Shown here: piece by piece, positions 47,583 to 55,600 of the stretch | Numbering within the stretch: the first letter of the stretch is position 1 | Layout of the letters: each line of letters starts with the position of its first letter | Assembly: GCF_013363995.1 (NCBI RefSeq) | Contig: NZ_JABWGO010000002.1 | Span: 806,001-870,000 of the forward strand | Reading direction: 5' to 3' | Source of the DNA: Nonomuraea rhodomycinica | GTDB lineage: Bacteria; Actinomycetota; Actinomycetes; Streptosporangiales; Streptosporangiaceae | Length of the DNA stretch: 64,000 bases | The notes under the pieces: model-generated | The model's database searches: none | The model's input: the letters and a program-made list of their open reading frames with translations, nothing else | Told to the model about the DNA's origin: nothing | Made by a program: the position numbers and the translations under genes

Positions 47583-48451
47583 AGATGCTCCGGAGCGGGC
47601 GGGCCCGAGCCGAGATTCGCGGCGGGGCGCGGGCCCGCGGGCTCGACCCGCTGTCGCTGGCGGGCCTGGCCTGCCTGCTGCTGCTCGTGCTGCTGGCCCT
47701 CGGCTCGCTCGTGGACGCCGCCGGCGACCCCGACGCCATCGTCGGGCCGCGGCTCCGGCCGCCCGGCCCCGGCTGGTGGCTCGGCACCGACAACCTGGGC
47801 CGCTCCGTGCTGCCGCGCGTCATGGAGGGCGTGGGCACCACGCTGCTGCTGTCGTCGGCGGCCGTGCTCGTCACCGCCGCGCTGAGCGCCGGCTTCGGCG
47901 TCCTCGCCGGCTACCGGGGCGGCTACCTGAACGAGCTGATCATGCGGGTGGTCGAGGTGCTCTACTCGTTCCCGGCGATCGTGCTGGCCGTGCTCGTGGC
48001 CGCCGTCGCCGGGCCGGGGCAGCTCGCCGCGCTGGCCGGCATCGTGCTCGTGACCATCCCGCTCATGACCAGGCTCGTGCGGGCCGCCGCCGTGGCCGTG
48101 GCCGGGCGCGACTACGTGACGGCCGCCGTCATCAGCGGCGCCCGGCTGCCGCGCGTGCTCGGCCGGCACGTCCTGCCGAACGTGGCCGGGACGATCGCCG
48201 TGCAGGGCACGTACGCGCTGTCGGTCGGCATCTCCGTCGAGGGCGGCCTGAGCTTCCTGGGCTTCGGCGTGCAGCCGCCGCAGGCGTCGCTCGGCGTGCT
48301 CATCCGGCAGGGTGGGACGTACATGATGGCAGCCCCCTGGCTGATCATCGGGCCGGGCGCCGTGCTGGTGCTGGCCATCCTGTCCATCAACGTGTTCGGC
48401 GACGGCCTGCGCGACCGCTTCGAACCGAGGGAGACGAGGTCGCTGGTATGA
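47579..48451 (+). CDS. Peptide-type ABC permease (DppC-like)
   Basis: A 290-aa protein. The WWLGTDNLGRSVLPRVMEG motif, the EAA-like AAVISGARLPRVLGRHVLPN and EGGLSFLGFGVQPPQASLG are diagnostic for DppC/OppC. The GTG start overlaps the previous stop and its stop overlaps the ATPase ATG, so the operon is translationally coupled. Confidence 0.92.
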   Translation: MKMLRSGRARAEIRGGARARGLDPLSLAGLACLLLLVLLALGSLVDAAGDPDAIVGPRLRPPGPGWWLGTDNLGRSVLPRVMEGVGTTLLLSSAAVLVTAALSAGFGVLAGYRGGYLNELIMRVVEVLYSFPAIVLAVLVAAVAGPGQLAALAGIVLVTIPLMTRLVRAAAVAVAGRDYVTAAVISGARLPRVLGRHVLPNVAGTIAVQGTYALSVGISVEGGLSFLGFGVQPPQASLGVLIRQGGTYMMAAPWLIIGPGAVLVLAILSINVFGDGLRDRFEPRETRSLV

Positions 48452-49401
48452 ACCCGCTGCTGGAAGTGGACGGCCTGGTCGTGGACTACGGCCGGGCCCG
48501 CGCCCTCGACGGCGCCGACCTGCGGGTGGCGGCCGGGCAGACGGTCGGCGTGGTGGGCGAGAGCGGCTCGGGCAAGTCCACGCTCGGCGCGGCGATCGGC
48601 CGCCTGCTGCCCCGCCAGGCCCGGGTCGAGGCGGGCGAGGTACGCGTGGCCGGGGAGAGGGTGCTGGCCCTGCGCCCGGCCGAGCTGCGGCGGCTGCGCC
48701 GGAGCCGGCTGGGCTTCGTCTTCCAGGACCCGATCGCCTCGCTCGACCCGACCATGCGGGTGGGGCGGCAGCTACGGCTCGTGCTGGGCCGGACGGGCCG
48801 CGACGACGTGGCCGCCCAGCTGGCCCGGGTCGGGCTGGACGCGGACCGGGTCGCCTCCGCGTACCCGCACCAGCTCTCCGGCGGCATGGCGCAGCGGGTG
48901 GCGATCGCGCTGGCCATGGCCGCCTCGCCCGAGCTGCTGGTCGCCGACGAGCCGACCGCCTCGCTGGACGCCCAGGTGCGGGAGAAGGTGCTGGACGTGG
49001 TGTTCGCGCTCGCGGCCGGGGCGGGGACGAGCATCGTCTGGCTCAGCCACGACCTGCCGGCCGTGGCCCGGCGGTGCGACCGGGTGGCCGTCATGTACGG
49101 CGGCCGGGTCGTGGAGTCCGGCCCCGCTGCGGCGGTGCTCGGCGCCCCCGCCCACCCCTACACCGCGGCCCTGGCCGCGTCGGCGCCCGCGGCGGCGCCG
49201 CCCGGCGTTCGGCTGCGGCCCGTGCCCGGCCGGCCGCCGGTGCTGACGGGGCCGTCACCGGGGTGCGCCTTCGAGCCGCGCTGCCCGTTCGCCGAGGAAC
49301 GCTGCGCCGTCGAGCGGCCCGCGCCGGTCCGGGTGGGCGAGCAGGACGCGCTCTGCCACCGGGCCGCCGACCTGACCGGAGAACTGGAGGTGGTCGCGTG
49401 A
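48448..49401 (+). CDS. Peptide-type ABC ATPase (DppD-like)
   Basis: A 317-aa protein with Walker A GESGSGKST, the signature LSGGMAQRVAIA and Walker B LLVADEPTASLD. The C-terminal oligopeptide-transporter domain has Cys-rich SPGCAFEPRCPFAEERC, typical of DppD. It ends ELEVVA, a sequence repeated at the end of the mini-frame that follows. Confidence 0.93.
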   Translation: MNPLLEVDGLVVDYGRARALDGADLRVAAGQTVGVVGESGSGKSTLGAAIGRLLPRQARVEAGEVRVAGERVLALRPAELRRLRRSRLGFVFQDPIASLDPTMRVGRQLRLVLGRTGRDDVAAQLARVGLDADRVASAYPHQLSGGMAQRVAIALAMAASPELLVADEPTASLDAQVREKVLDVVFALAAGAGTSIVWLSHDLPAVARRCDRVAVMYGGRVVESGPAAAVLGAPAHPYTAALAASAPAAAPPGVRLRPVPGRPPVLTGPSPGCAFEPRCPFAEERCAVERPAPVRVGEQDALCHRAADLTGELEVVA

Positions 49402-49445
49402 CCGGCGGAGCCGGACGGGCCGCGGAGCTGGAGGTGGTCGCGTGA
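49381..49445. repeat. 44-bp duplication across the ATPase stop codon
   Basis: GAACTGGAGGTGGTCGCGTG (49381) and GAGCTGGAGGTGGTCGCGTG (49425) differ by one base; both end in GTGA. The duplication copies the 3' end of the first ATPase gene together with its internal GGAGGTGG ribosome-binding segment. Confidence 0.92.
49398..49445 (+). CDS. 15-codon mini-frame linking the two ABC ATPase genes
   Basis: GTG 49398 overlaps the DppD stop (GTGA). The frame encodes VTGGAGRAAELEVVA and its TGA (49443-49445) overlaps the GTG start of the next ATPase. It was created by the 44-bp duplication. It probably serves to keep ribosomes coupled rather than to make a functional peptide. Confidence 0.35.
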   Translation: MTGGAGRAAELEVVA

Positions 49446-50179
49446 TCCTGGAACTGGACGACGTCACGGTGTCCTTCACCACCGGCCCGCCCCTGCGGCG
49501 GCGCCGCCTCGACGCCGTGCGCGGCATCTCGCTGGCCGTGGCCGAGGGCGAGACGCTGGGCGTGGTGGGGGAGTCGGGCTCGGGCAAGACCACCACCAGC
49601 CGGGTGGCGCTCGGCCTGCGACGGCCCACCTCCGGCACGGTCCGCTTCGACGGCAGGCCGTTCCCGCGCAGGCGCCGCGACCTGGCCGGGCGCATCCAGG
49701 CGGTGCTCCAGCACCCCCACTGGTCGCTCAACCCGCGCATGCGCGTCGGGCAGAGCGTCGCCGAGCCGCTGGCCGTGCTCGGCCGGCCCGCCGGCTCGCT
49801 GGTGGCCGAGGCGCTGGAGCAGGTCGGCCTCGGCGCCGCCTTCGCCGAGCGCTATCCGCACGAGCTGTCCGGCGGCCAGCGGCAGCGGGTGTCGATCGCC
49901 CGCGCGCTGATCACCCGGCCGAGCTTCGTCGTCCTCGACGAGGCGGTCAGCGCCCTCGACGTCTCCGTCCAGGCCCAGATCCTCAACCTGCTGAAGGACC
50001 TGCAGGCGGAGTTCGGCTTCAGCGCCCTGTTCATCTCCCACGACCTCGGCGCCGTCCGGTACGTGGCCGACCGGATCGCCGTCATGCGCGACGGCGTGAT
50101 CGTCGAGACCGCGGACGCCGCCGTCTTCCACACCGCTCCCGAACACCCGTACTCGCGCCAGCTCCTGGAGTCCCTGTGA
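49442..50179 (+). CDS. Peptide-type ABC ATPase (DppF-like)
   Basis: A 245-aa protein with Walker A GESGSGKTTTS, QHPHWSLNPRM (Q-loop region), the signature LSGGQRQRVSIARAL and Walker B VVLDEAVSALD. It lacks the long C-terminal Cys-rich tail of DppD and is a little short for the family. It overlaps the next GTG at 50176. Confidence 0.92.
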   Translation: MILELDDVTVSFTTGPPLRRRRLDAVRGISLAVAEGETLGVVGESGSGKTTTSRVALGLRRPTSGTVRFDGRPFPRRRRDLAGRIQAVLQHPHWSLNPRMRVGQSVAEPLAVLGRPAGSLVAEALEQVGLGAAFAERYPHELSGGQRQRVSIARALITRPSFVVLDEAVSALDVSVQAQILNLLKDLQAEFGFSALFISHDLGAVRYVADRIAVMRDGVIVETADAAVFHTAPEHPYSRQLLESL

Positions 50180-51144
50180 CCCTCGCCCCCGTCTCGTCCT
50201 TCAACGCCGGTGTGCCGGGCAACGACGACCTCCCGCTCACCCCCCAGCCCAGCCCCGGCCGCGCCGGCGTGCCGTTCGACCTGCCCGGCGTGTACGTCGG
50301 CACCGCCGAGTACGCCGAGGGCCCCACCGGCTGCACCGTCGTGCACGTCCCGGCGGGCGCGCGCACCGCCGTCGACGCCCGCGGCGGCGCGGTCGGCATG
50401 AGCGGCGGCTACGACTTCAACCACGCGATCTGCTTCGCGGGCGGCTCGGTGTACGGCCTGGCCGCCGCCGCGGGCGTGAGCGAGGAGCTCCTCGCCCGGC
50501 GCGGCAACCAGGTCAGGTGGGACGAGCTGCAGCTCGTCTCCGGCGCGGTGATCTACGACTTCTCCGCCCGGGACAACGCCGTCCACCCCGACGCCGCGCT
50601 CGGCCGCGCCGCGCTGCGCGCCGCCCGCGAGGGCGAGTTCCCCGTGGGCAGGTGCGGGGCCGGCATCGGCGCCACCGCCGGGAAGATCGACTTCGGCCGG
50701 GCCGAGTACGCCGGGCAGGGCGCCGCGTTCGGCGTCTTCGGCAGCGCCAAGGTGCTGGTGGCGACCGTGATCAACTCCGTGGGCGTGGTCGTGGGCCGCG
50801 ACGGCGAGATCCTGCGCGGCAACTACCACTCCGGCGAAGGGGTCAGGCGGCACCCGAGCGTGGACTACGCGGACCTCGCGGACGCGCCGGCCGTGATGGG
50901 CAACACCACGCTGACCGTCATGGTGACGAACGTGAGCCTGACCGACCGCGACCTCGCCCAGGTGGCGCGCCAGGTGCACAGCTCGATGCACCGCGGCATC
51001 CAGCCGTTCCACACCTCCACGGACGGCGACGTGCTGTTCGCCCTCACCACCGACGAGGTGGAGCTGGAGGGGCTCAAGCCGGCGGGCTTCGGCGCGCTGG
51101 CCTCGGAGGTGGCCTGGGACGCCGTCCTGAGCGGCGTGGAGTAG
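50176..51144 (+). CDS. P1-family (S58, DmpA/NylC-like) N-terminal-nucleophile peptidase
   Basis: A 322-aa protein. The N-terminal GVPFDLPGVYVG and GGSVYGLAAAAG motifs place it in the P1/DmpA family. The expected self-cleavage site reads GNTTLTVMVTN: a Thr (Thr244) rather than the Ser of DmpA, as in NylC-type 6-aminohexanoate oligomer hydrolases. Self-processing would give an alpha/beta heterodimer cleaving amide bonds next to small or omega-amino groups. It is in the importer operon, so it probably cleaves the imported amide before the amine oxidase acts. Confidence 0.82.
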   Translation: MTLAPVSSFNAGVPGNDDLPLTPQPSPGRAGVPFDLPGVYVGTAEYAEGPTGCTVVHVPAGARTAVDARGGAVGMSGGYDFNHAICFAGGSVYGLAAAAGVSEELLARRGNQVRWDELQLVSGAVIYDFSARDNAVHPDAALGRAALRAAREGEFPVGRCGAGIGATAGKIDFGRAEYAGQGAAFGVFGSAKVLVATVINSVGVVVGRDGEILRGNYHSGEGVRRHPSVDYADLADAPAVMGNTTLTVMVTNVSLTDRDLAQVARQVHSSMHRGIQPFHTSTDGDVLFALTTDEVELEGLKPAGFGALASEVAWDAVLSGVE

Positions 51145-51148
51145 GCCG

Positions 51149-51823
51149 ATGCACGTCTTCCCCCGTTACGCGCCCGCCGATCCGGCGCACGCGGCCCGCC
51201 TGGTGCGGGAGAACCCGTTCGCGCTCGTGGTCAGCGTCGCGGGCGGCGTGCCCGTGGCCACCCACGCCCCGGTGCTGGTGGAGGAGGCGGGCGGGCCCGG
51301 GTTCGAGGGGGCCACGCTGGTCGGCCACCTGGCTCGGGTCAACCCGCAGTGGCGCGCCTGGGAGTCCGCGCCGGAGGCGCTGGTCGTCTTCTCGGGCCCG
51401 CACGGGTACGTCTCGCCGACCAGCTACGAGGCGGACCCGGCGGTGCCGACCTGGAACTACGCGGCCGTCCACCTGACGGGCCGGATCGAGGTCCATCCCG
51501 ACCCGCTGGAGGTGGTGGAGCGGACCGTGGAGGCGATGGAGTCGTCCCGGACGCCGTCGTGGCGGCCCGGCGCGGCCTCCCGTGAGGTGTTCGCCCGGAT
51601 CGTGTCCGGTGTGGTCGCCTTCCGGGTACGGGTGACGGGGGAGCGCGGCATGTTCAAGCTGAGCCAGGACATCGACGACGGGCGGCGCGCGAGGGTCCGT
51701 CGCGACGCGGACCCGGCGCTGGCCGCGCTCATGGACCAGGTGGACCCTCGCCCGGCGGATGCCGGGCAGCAGGCAGGCCCGGCGGGTGCCGGGCGGCAGG
51801 CAGGCCCGGAGGTGGCTTCGTGA
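51149..51823 (+). CDS. PaiB-like FMN-binding split-barrel protein
   Basis: A 224-aa protein. It has MHVFPRYAPADPAHAARLV, PTWNYAAVHLTGRIEV and FKLSQDIDDGRR, matching the PaiB family (annotated as FMN-binding negative transcriptional regulators; several members are flavin or heme split-barrel enzymes). A role in detoxifying or oxidising an operon intermediate is possible. The last 25 residues are a Gln/Ala/Gly repeat. It overlaps the next GTG start. Confidence 0.85.
   Translation: MHVFPRYAPADPAHAARLVRENPFALVVSVAGGVPVATHAPVLVEEAGGPGFEGATLVGHLARVNPQWRAWESAPEALVVFSGPHGYVSPTSYEADPAVPTWNYAAVHLTGRIEVHPDPLEVVERTVEAMESSRTPSWRPGAASREVFARIVSGVVAFRVRVTGERGMFKLSQDIDDGRRARVRRDADPALAALMDQVDPRPADAGQQAGPAGAGRQAGPEVAS
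51757..51815. repeat. Short repeat at the 3' end of the PaiB-like gene
   Basis: cggatgccgggcagcaggcaggcccggcgggtgccgggcggcaggcaggcccg: two 27-bp units giving DAGQQAGPA / GAGRQAGPE. It lies just before the stop codon. Confidence 0.85.
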
Positions 51824-52893
51824 CCAGGTTCCCCGCGTTCACCTCCTCGCGCCCGGACCCGGGCGGGCGCGGCAGGGAGTTCGGGACCCACTGGGGCGCG
51901 GCCGTGCGCGCCAACCACGACGGCTACCTGCGGCTGTTCGAGGCGTGCGGGGCCGGGCCCGGGAAGGTCCGCGAGCTGGCCGAGCGGGCGCTGGCCGCGA
52001 CGGCCGCGTGGGCGCCGGCGCTGGCCGAGGAGATCGGCGGCATCGCGGCCGGCTGCGGCCTGGAGCCCTGGCAGGTGGCCGCCGTCAACGCCCGCACCGA
52101 GATCCTCGCGGCGCTGCGGGCCGGCGGCGAGGGCGAGTGCTCGACGGCCGTCGTGCTCGGCGCGGGCCGCTCGCCGCGTACCGTCCAGACCTGGGACTGG
52201 CACGACCACCTGCGCGACGCGCCGCTGCTGTGGGCCTTCGAGACGGACGGCGGGCGCCGGGTGCGCACGTTCACCGAGGCCGGGGTGCTGGCCAAGATCG
52301 GCGTCAACGGCGCGGGCCTCGGCGTCCACTTCAACATCCTGCGCCACCGCTCCGACCACGCGGACGTCGGCGTGCCCGTCCACCTGGTCGCGCGCCGGAT
52401 CCTCGGCGAGGCGGCCACGCTGGAGGAGGCCACGCGGATCGCCCGTTCGGCGCGGACGTCGGCGTCCACGGTCGTCACCGTGGTCACCCTGGAGGGGGTC
52501 AGGGCGCTGGAGATCTGCCCGGCGGGCGTCGGGGTGGTCGAGGCCGGGGCGAACGGGATCGGCGGCGTGCTGCTGCACACCAACCACTTCCTGGACCCGG
52601 GCCTGGCGCGGGGCGAGGACCTCGGCACCGAGCGGCCCGGCACGTACGCCCGGCTGCGCCACCTGGAGGAACGGGCGGACGGCCTGGCCGACCCCGACCT
52701 CACGGCGCGGGCCGGGGCGATGACCTGCCACGCCCCGGTGGCGCCGGTGTGCGCCCACCCGGACCCGGAGCTGCCCTTCGACCAGCGCTGGGAGACGCTC
52801 GCGGTGATCAGCCTGGATGTGGCCGCGGGCGCCATGCGCGTCCACCGGGGACGGCTCTGCCAGGTCGCCGGGACGACCTGGCAGACGTTCTGA
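51820..52893 (+). CDS. C45-family (acyl-CoA:6-APA acyltransferase-like) Ntn hydrolase
   Basis: A 357-aa protein. GEGECSTAVV holds the N-terminal nucleophile Cys107 exposed by self-cleavage, followed by QTWDWHDHL, NGAGLGVHFN, GANGIGGVLLHTNHFLDP and a WETLAVISLDV tail, as in isopenicillin N acyltransferase relatives. Such enzymes hydrolyse or transfer N-acyl groups on small peptides. It is the last gene of the operon, so N-acyl amine or peptide breakdown is likely; antibiotic synthesis is not implied. Confidence 0.85.
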   Translation: MTRFPAFTSSRPDPGGRGREFGTHWGAAVRANHDGYLRLFEACGAGPGKVRELAERALAATAAWAPALAEEIGGIAAGCGLEPWQVAAVNARTEILAALRAGGEGECSTAVVLGAGRSPRTVQTWDWHDHLRDAPLLWAFETDGGRRVRTFTEAGVLAKIGVNGAGLGVHFNILRHRSDHADVGVPVHLVARRILGEAATLEEATRIARSARTSASTVVTVVTLEGVRALEICPAGVGVVEAGANGIGGVLLHTNHFLDPGLARGEDLGTERPGTYARLRHLEERADGLADPDLTARAGAMTCHAPVAPVCAHPDPELPFDQRWETLAVISLDVAAGAMRVHRGRLCQVAGTTWQTF

Positions 52894-52919
52894 GCCGCCC
52901 CGTCAGCGGCGCGGCCGTT

Positions 52920-54080
52920 CTAGTGGAAGGCGGGCAGGCCGGTGAGCGCCTTGCCGACGACCAGCGCGTGGATCTCCGAGGTGCCCTCGTAGGTCAGCAC
53001 GGACTCCAGGTTGACGGCGTGGCGGATCACCGGGTACTCCAGCGTGACGCCGCTCGCGCCGAGCAGCGTGCGGCAGGTCCGCGCGATGTCGAGGGCCTCG
53101 CGCACGTTGTTGAGCTTGCCCGCGCTCACCTGCTCGGGGGTGAGCTCGCCGCGCTCCTTCAGCCGCCCGAGGTGGACCGCCAGCAGCAGGCCCTTGCCCA
53201 GCTCCAGCGTCATGTCGGCGAGCTTGGCCTGGGTGAGCTGGTAGGAGGCGAGCGGCCGGGAGAACACCTCGCGGGTGGCGGCGTAGTCCAGCGCCGTCTC
53301 CAGGCAGTCGAGCGCGGCGCCCATCGCGCCGAAGACGATGCCGAAGCGGGCCTCGTTCAGGCAGCCCAGCGGGCCGGACAGCCCCCGCGCGCCGGGCAGC
53401 ATCGCCTCGGCCGGCAGGCGCACGCCGTCCAGCACCAGCTCGCTGGTCACGCTGGCGCGCAGCGACACCTTGTGCTTGACGTCGTGCGCGGCGAAGCCGG
53501 GCGTGCCCGCCGGGACGAGGAAGCCGCGGACGCCGTCCTCGGCGCGCGCCCAGACGACCGCGACGTCGGCGATCGAGCCGTTGGTGATCCACATCTTGGT
53601 GCCGTCGAGCACCCAGTCGGAGCCGTCGCGCTTGGCCGTCGTGCGCATGCCGCCCGGGTCGGAGCCGAAGTCGGGCTCGGTGAGGCCGAAGCAGCCGATG
53701 CGCTCCCCGGCCGCCATGGCGGGCAGCCACTCCTGCTTCTGCTCCTCGCTGCCGTACTTCCAGATGGCGTACATGGCCAGCGAGCCCTGCACCGAGACCA
53801 GGCTGCGCAGCCCGGAGTCGGCGGCCTCCAGCTCCAGGCAGGCCAGGCCGTACGCGACGGCGCCGAGGCCGGCGCAGCCGTACCCGTCGAGGTGCATGCC
53901 GAGGACGCCGACCGAGCCGAGCGTGCGGGCCAGCTCGCGCGCGGGCAGCTCGCCCGCCTCGAACCAGCCGGCGACGTGCGGCCGGATCTCCCGGTCGCAG
54001 ACCTGGCGGACGGCCGCGCGGATGTCGCGCTCCTCGTCGGTGAGGAGGCCGTCGAGGGCGAAGAGAGCGGAGGGGTGCAT
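52920..54080 (-). CDS. gcdH: Glutaryl-CoA dehydrogenase-like acyl-CoA dehydrogenase
   Basis: A 386-aa protein. LLTDEERDIRAAVRQVCD, CFGLTEPDFGSDPGGMRT (FAD/substrate region), TKMWITNGSIADVAVVWA and YEGTSEIHALVVG (catalytic Glu in YEGT) match the glutaryl-CoA dehydrogenase branch. It converts glutaryl-CoA to crotonyl-CoA and CO2. ATG 54080 starts at the usual family position; the extra 16 residues of the longer frame cover the operator. Divergent from the aldehyde dehydrogenase and CoA-transferase genes. Confidence 0.82.
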   Translation of the reverse strand: MHPSALFALDGLLTDEERDIRAAVRQVCDREIRPHVAGWFEAGELPARELARTLGSVGVLGMHLDGYGCAGLGAVAYGLACLELEAADSGLRSLVSVQGSLAMYAIWKYGSEEQKQEWLPAMAAGERIGCFGLTEPDFGSDPGGMRTTAKRDGSDWVLDGTKMWITNGSIADVAVVWARAEDGVRGFLVPAGTPGFAAHDVKHKVSLRASVTSELVLDGVRLPAEAMLPGARGLSGPLGCLNEARFGIVFGAMGAALDCLETALDYAATREVFSRPLASYQLTQAKLADMTLELGKGLLLAVHLGRLKERGELTPEQVSAGKLNNVREALDIARTCRTLLGASGVTLEYPVIRHAVNLESVLTYEGTSEIHALVVGKALTGLPAFH

Positions 54081-54101
54081 GAGCGCTCCTGTCAGCATCG
54101 G

Positions 54102-54117
54102 ATATTGGATCCAATAT
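54102..54117. promoter_or_regulatory. Operator in the divergent glutarate-module promoter
   Basis: ATATTGGATCCAATAT is a perfect 16-bp palindrome in a locally A/T-rich 74-bp gap. A further partial site (TTATGCAATAT) follows. Its size and symmetry suit the FCD-type GntR regulator encoded at 56721. Confidence 0.7.
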
Positions 54118-54154
54118 TGATTATGCAATATGGCATGGATAGGGTGATTTGACC

Positions 54155-55600
54155 ATGGAGCTCCTGCACCTCGTGAACGGCCGCTGGATCGAGGGATCCG
54201 GCGCCGAGTTCGCCGACGCCAACCCCGCGAACCCCGGCGAGATCGTCGCCCGCGGGCGCGCCGCCTCCCCCGAAGAGGTGGAGCTGGCCGTCCGCGCCGC
54301 CCGGGACGCCGCCCCGTCCTGGCGCGCCACCCCCCACCACGAGCGCGCCGCCGTCCTGTCCAGGGCCGCCGCCCTGCTCGACGCCGCCGCCGAGGAGTGG
54401 GGCCGCGAGCTGAGCCGCGAGGAGGGCAAGACGCTCCCCGAGGCCGTGGCCGAGGTGCGCGGCGCGGCCCGCATCCTGCGCTACTACGCCGGCGAGGCCG
54501 ACCGCGAGAACGGCGAGATCTACGCCTCCCCGCGCCCCGGCGAGAACCTGCTCGTCATGCGCCGCCCGGTGGGCGTCGCCGGCCTCATCACGCCGTTCAA
54601 CTTCCCGATCGCCATCCCGGCCTGGAAGATCGGGCCCGCGCTGACCTACGGCAACACGGTCGTGTGGAAGCCCTCCTCGCTCGTGCCGCTCCTCGCCATG
54701 CGCCTGGCGGGCGCACTCGCCGAGGCCGGCCTGCCCGGCGGCGTGCTCAACCTCGTGTACGGCGAGGCCGACGCCGGAGCGGCGATCATCGACCACCCCG
54801 GCGTGGACGTCGTCTCCTTCACCGGCTCCACCGAGGTCGGCCGGGCCGTCATCGCCCGCTGCGGCGAGCTGGCCAAGCCCGTGCAGACCGAGATGGGCGG
54901 CAAGAACGCCGCCGTCGTGCTCGCCGACGCCGACCTCGACCACGCCGCCGAGCAGGTGTGCCTCGGCGCGTTCCGGTCCACCGGGCAGAAGTGCACGGCC
55001 ACCTCCCGCCTCGTGGTCGAGGAGGCCGTCGCGGCCGATCTGCTGCGCAAGGTGGCCGCCAGGGCGGGGGAACTCGTCGTCGGCGACCCGCTCCAGGACG
55101 GCGTGGAGATGGGACCGCTGGTCAGCGCCGCTGCCAGGGAGCGGGTGACCGCCGGCGTGCGGCGGGCCGTCGAGGACGGCGCCGAGCCGCTGGCGGGCGC
55201 CCGGCCGTACCGGGAAGGACGGCTGGCCGAGGGCTGGTTCACCCCGCCCACCGTGCTCGCCCTGCCCGGCACGCACCTGGACGTGTGGCGCACCGAGCTG
55301 TTCGGCCCGGTCGTCGGCGCGGTGCGCGCCTCGGGCCCGGAGGAGGCGCTGCGGCTGGCCAACCGGAGCGAGCACGGGCTGTCGGCGGCGATCTTCACCC
55401 GCGACCTCGGCGCCGCGCTGCGGGCCGTGGACGACCTCGACGTCGGCGTCCTCCACGTCAACTCCGAGTCCGCCGGCACCTTCCCCTGGGTGCCGTTCGG
55501 CGGCAGCAAGCTCAGCGGCTTCGGGCCGAGGGAGCAGGGACGGGCCGCCCGCGAGTTCTTCACCCAGACCGTCACCGTCTACCTCGGGGCGCCGGCGTGA
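54155..55600 (+). CDS. NAD(P)-dependent aldehyde dehydrogenase (glutarate-semialdehyde type?)
   Basis: A 481-aa protein with catalytic Cys280 in GQKCTAT, general-base Glu in TEMGGKN, and the FTGSTEVGR and WVPFGGSK motifs. With glutaryl-CoA dehydrogenase and a family III CoA-transferase next to it, oxidation of glutarate semialdehyde (from lysine or 5-aminovalerate) is the favoured role. Similar dehydrogenases also act on ketoglutarate semialdehyde. The start is ATG 54155; its stop overlaps the CoA-transferase GTG. Confidence 0.88.
   Translation: MELLHLVNGRWIEGSGAEFADANPANPGEIVARGRAASPEEVELAVRAARDAAPSWRATPHHERAAVLSRAAALLDAAAEEWGRELSREEGKTLPEAVAEVRGAARILRYYAGEADRENGEIYASPRPGENLLVMRRPVGVAGLITPFNFPIAIPAWKIGPALTYGNTVVWKPSSLVPLLAMRLAGALAEAGLPGGVLNLVYGEADAGAAIIDHPGVDVVSFTGSTEVGRAVIARCGELAKPVQTEMGGKNAAVVLADADLDHAAEQVCLGAFRSTGQKCTATSRLVVEEAVAADLLRKVAARAGELVVGDPLQDGVEMGPLVSAAARERVTAGVRRAVEDGAEPLAGARPYREGRLAEGWFTPPTVLALPGTHLDVWRTELFGPVVGAVRASGPEEALRLANRSEHGLSAAIFTRDLGAALRAVDDLDVGVLHVNSESAGTFPWVPFGGSKLSGFGPREQGRAAREFFTQTVTVYLGAPA

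Noticed and set aside
51820..52893. Penicillin-type biosynthetic acyltransferase
   Set aside because: No ACV synthetase or isopenicillin N synthase nearby; the operon context is catabolic.
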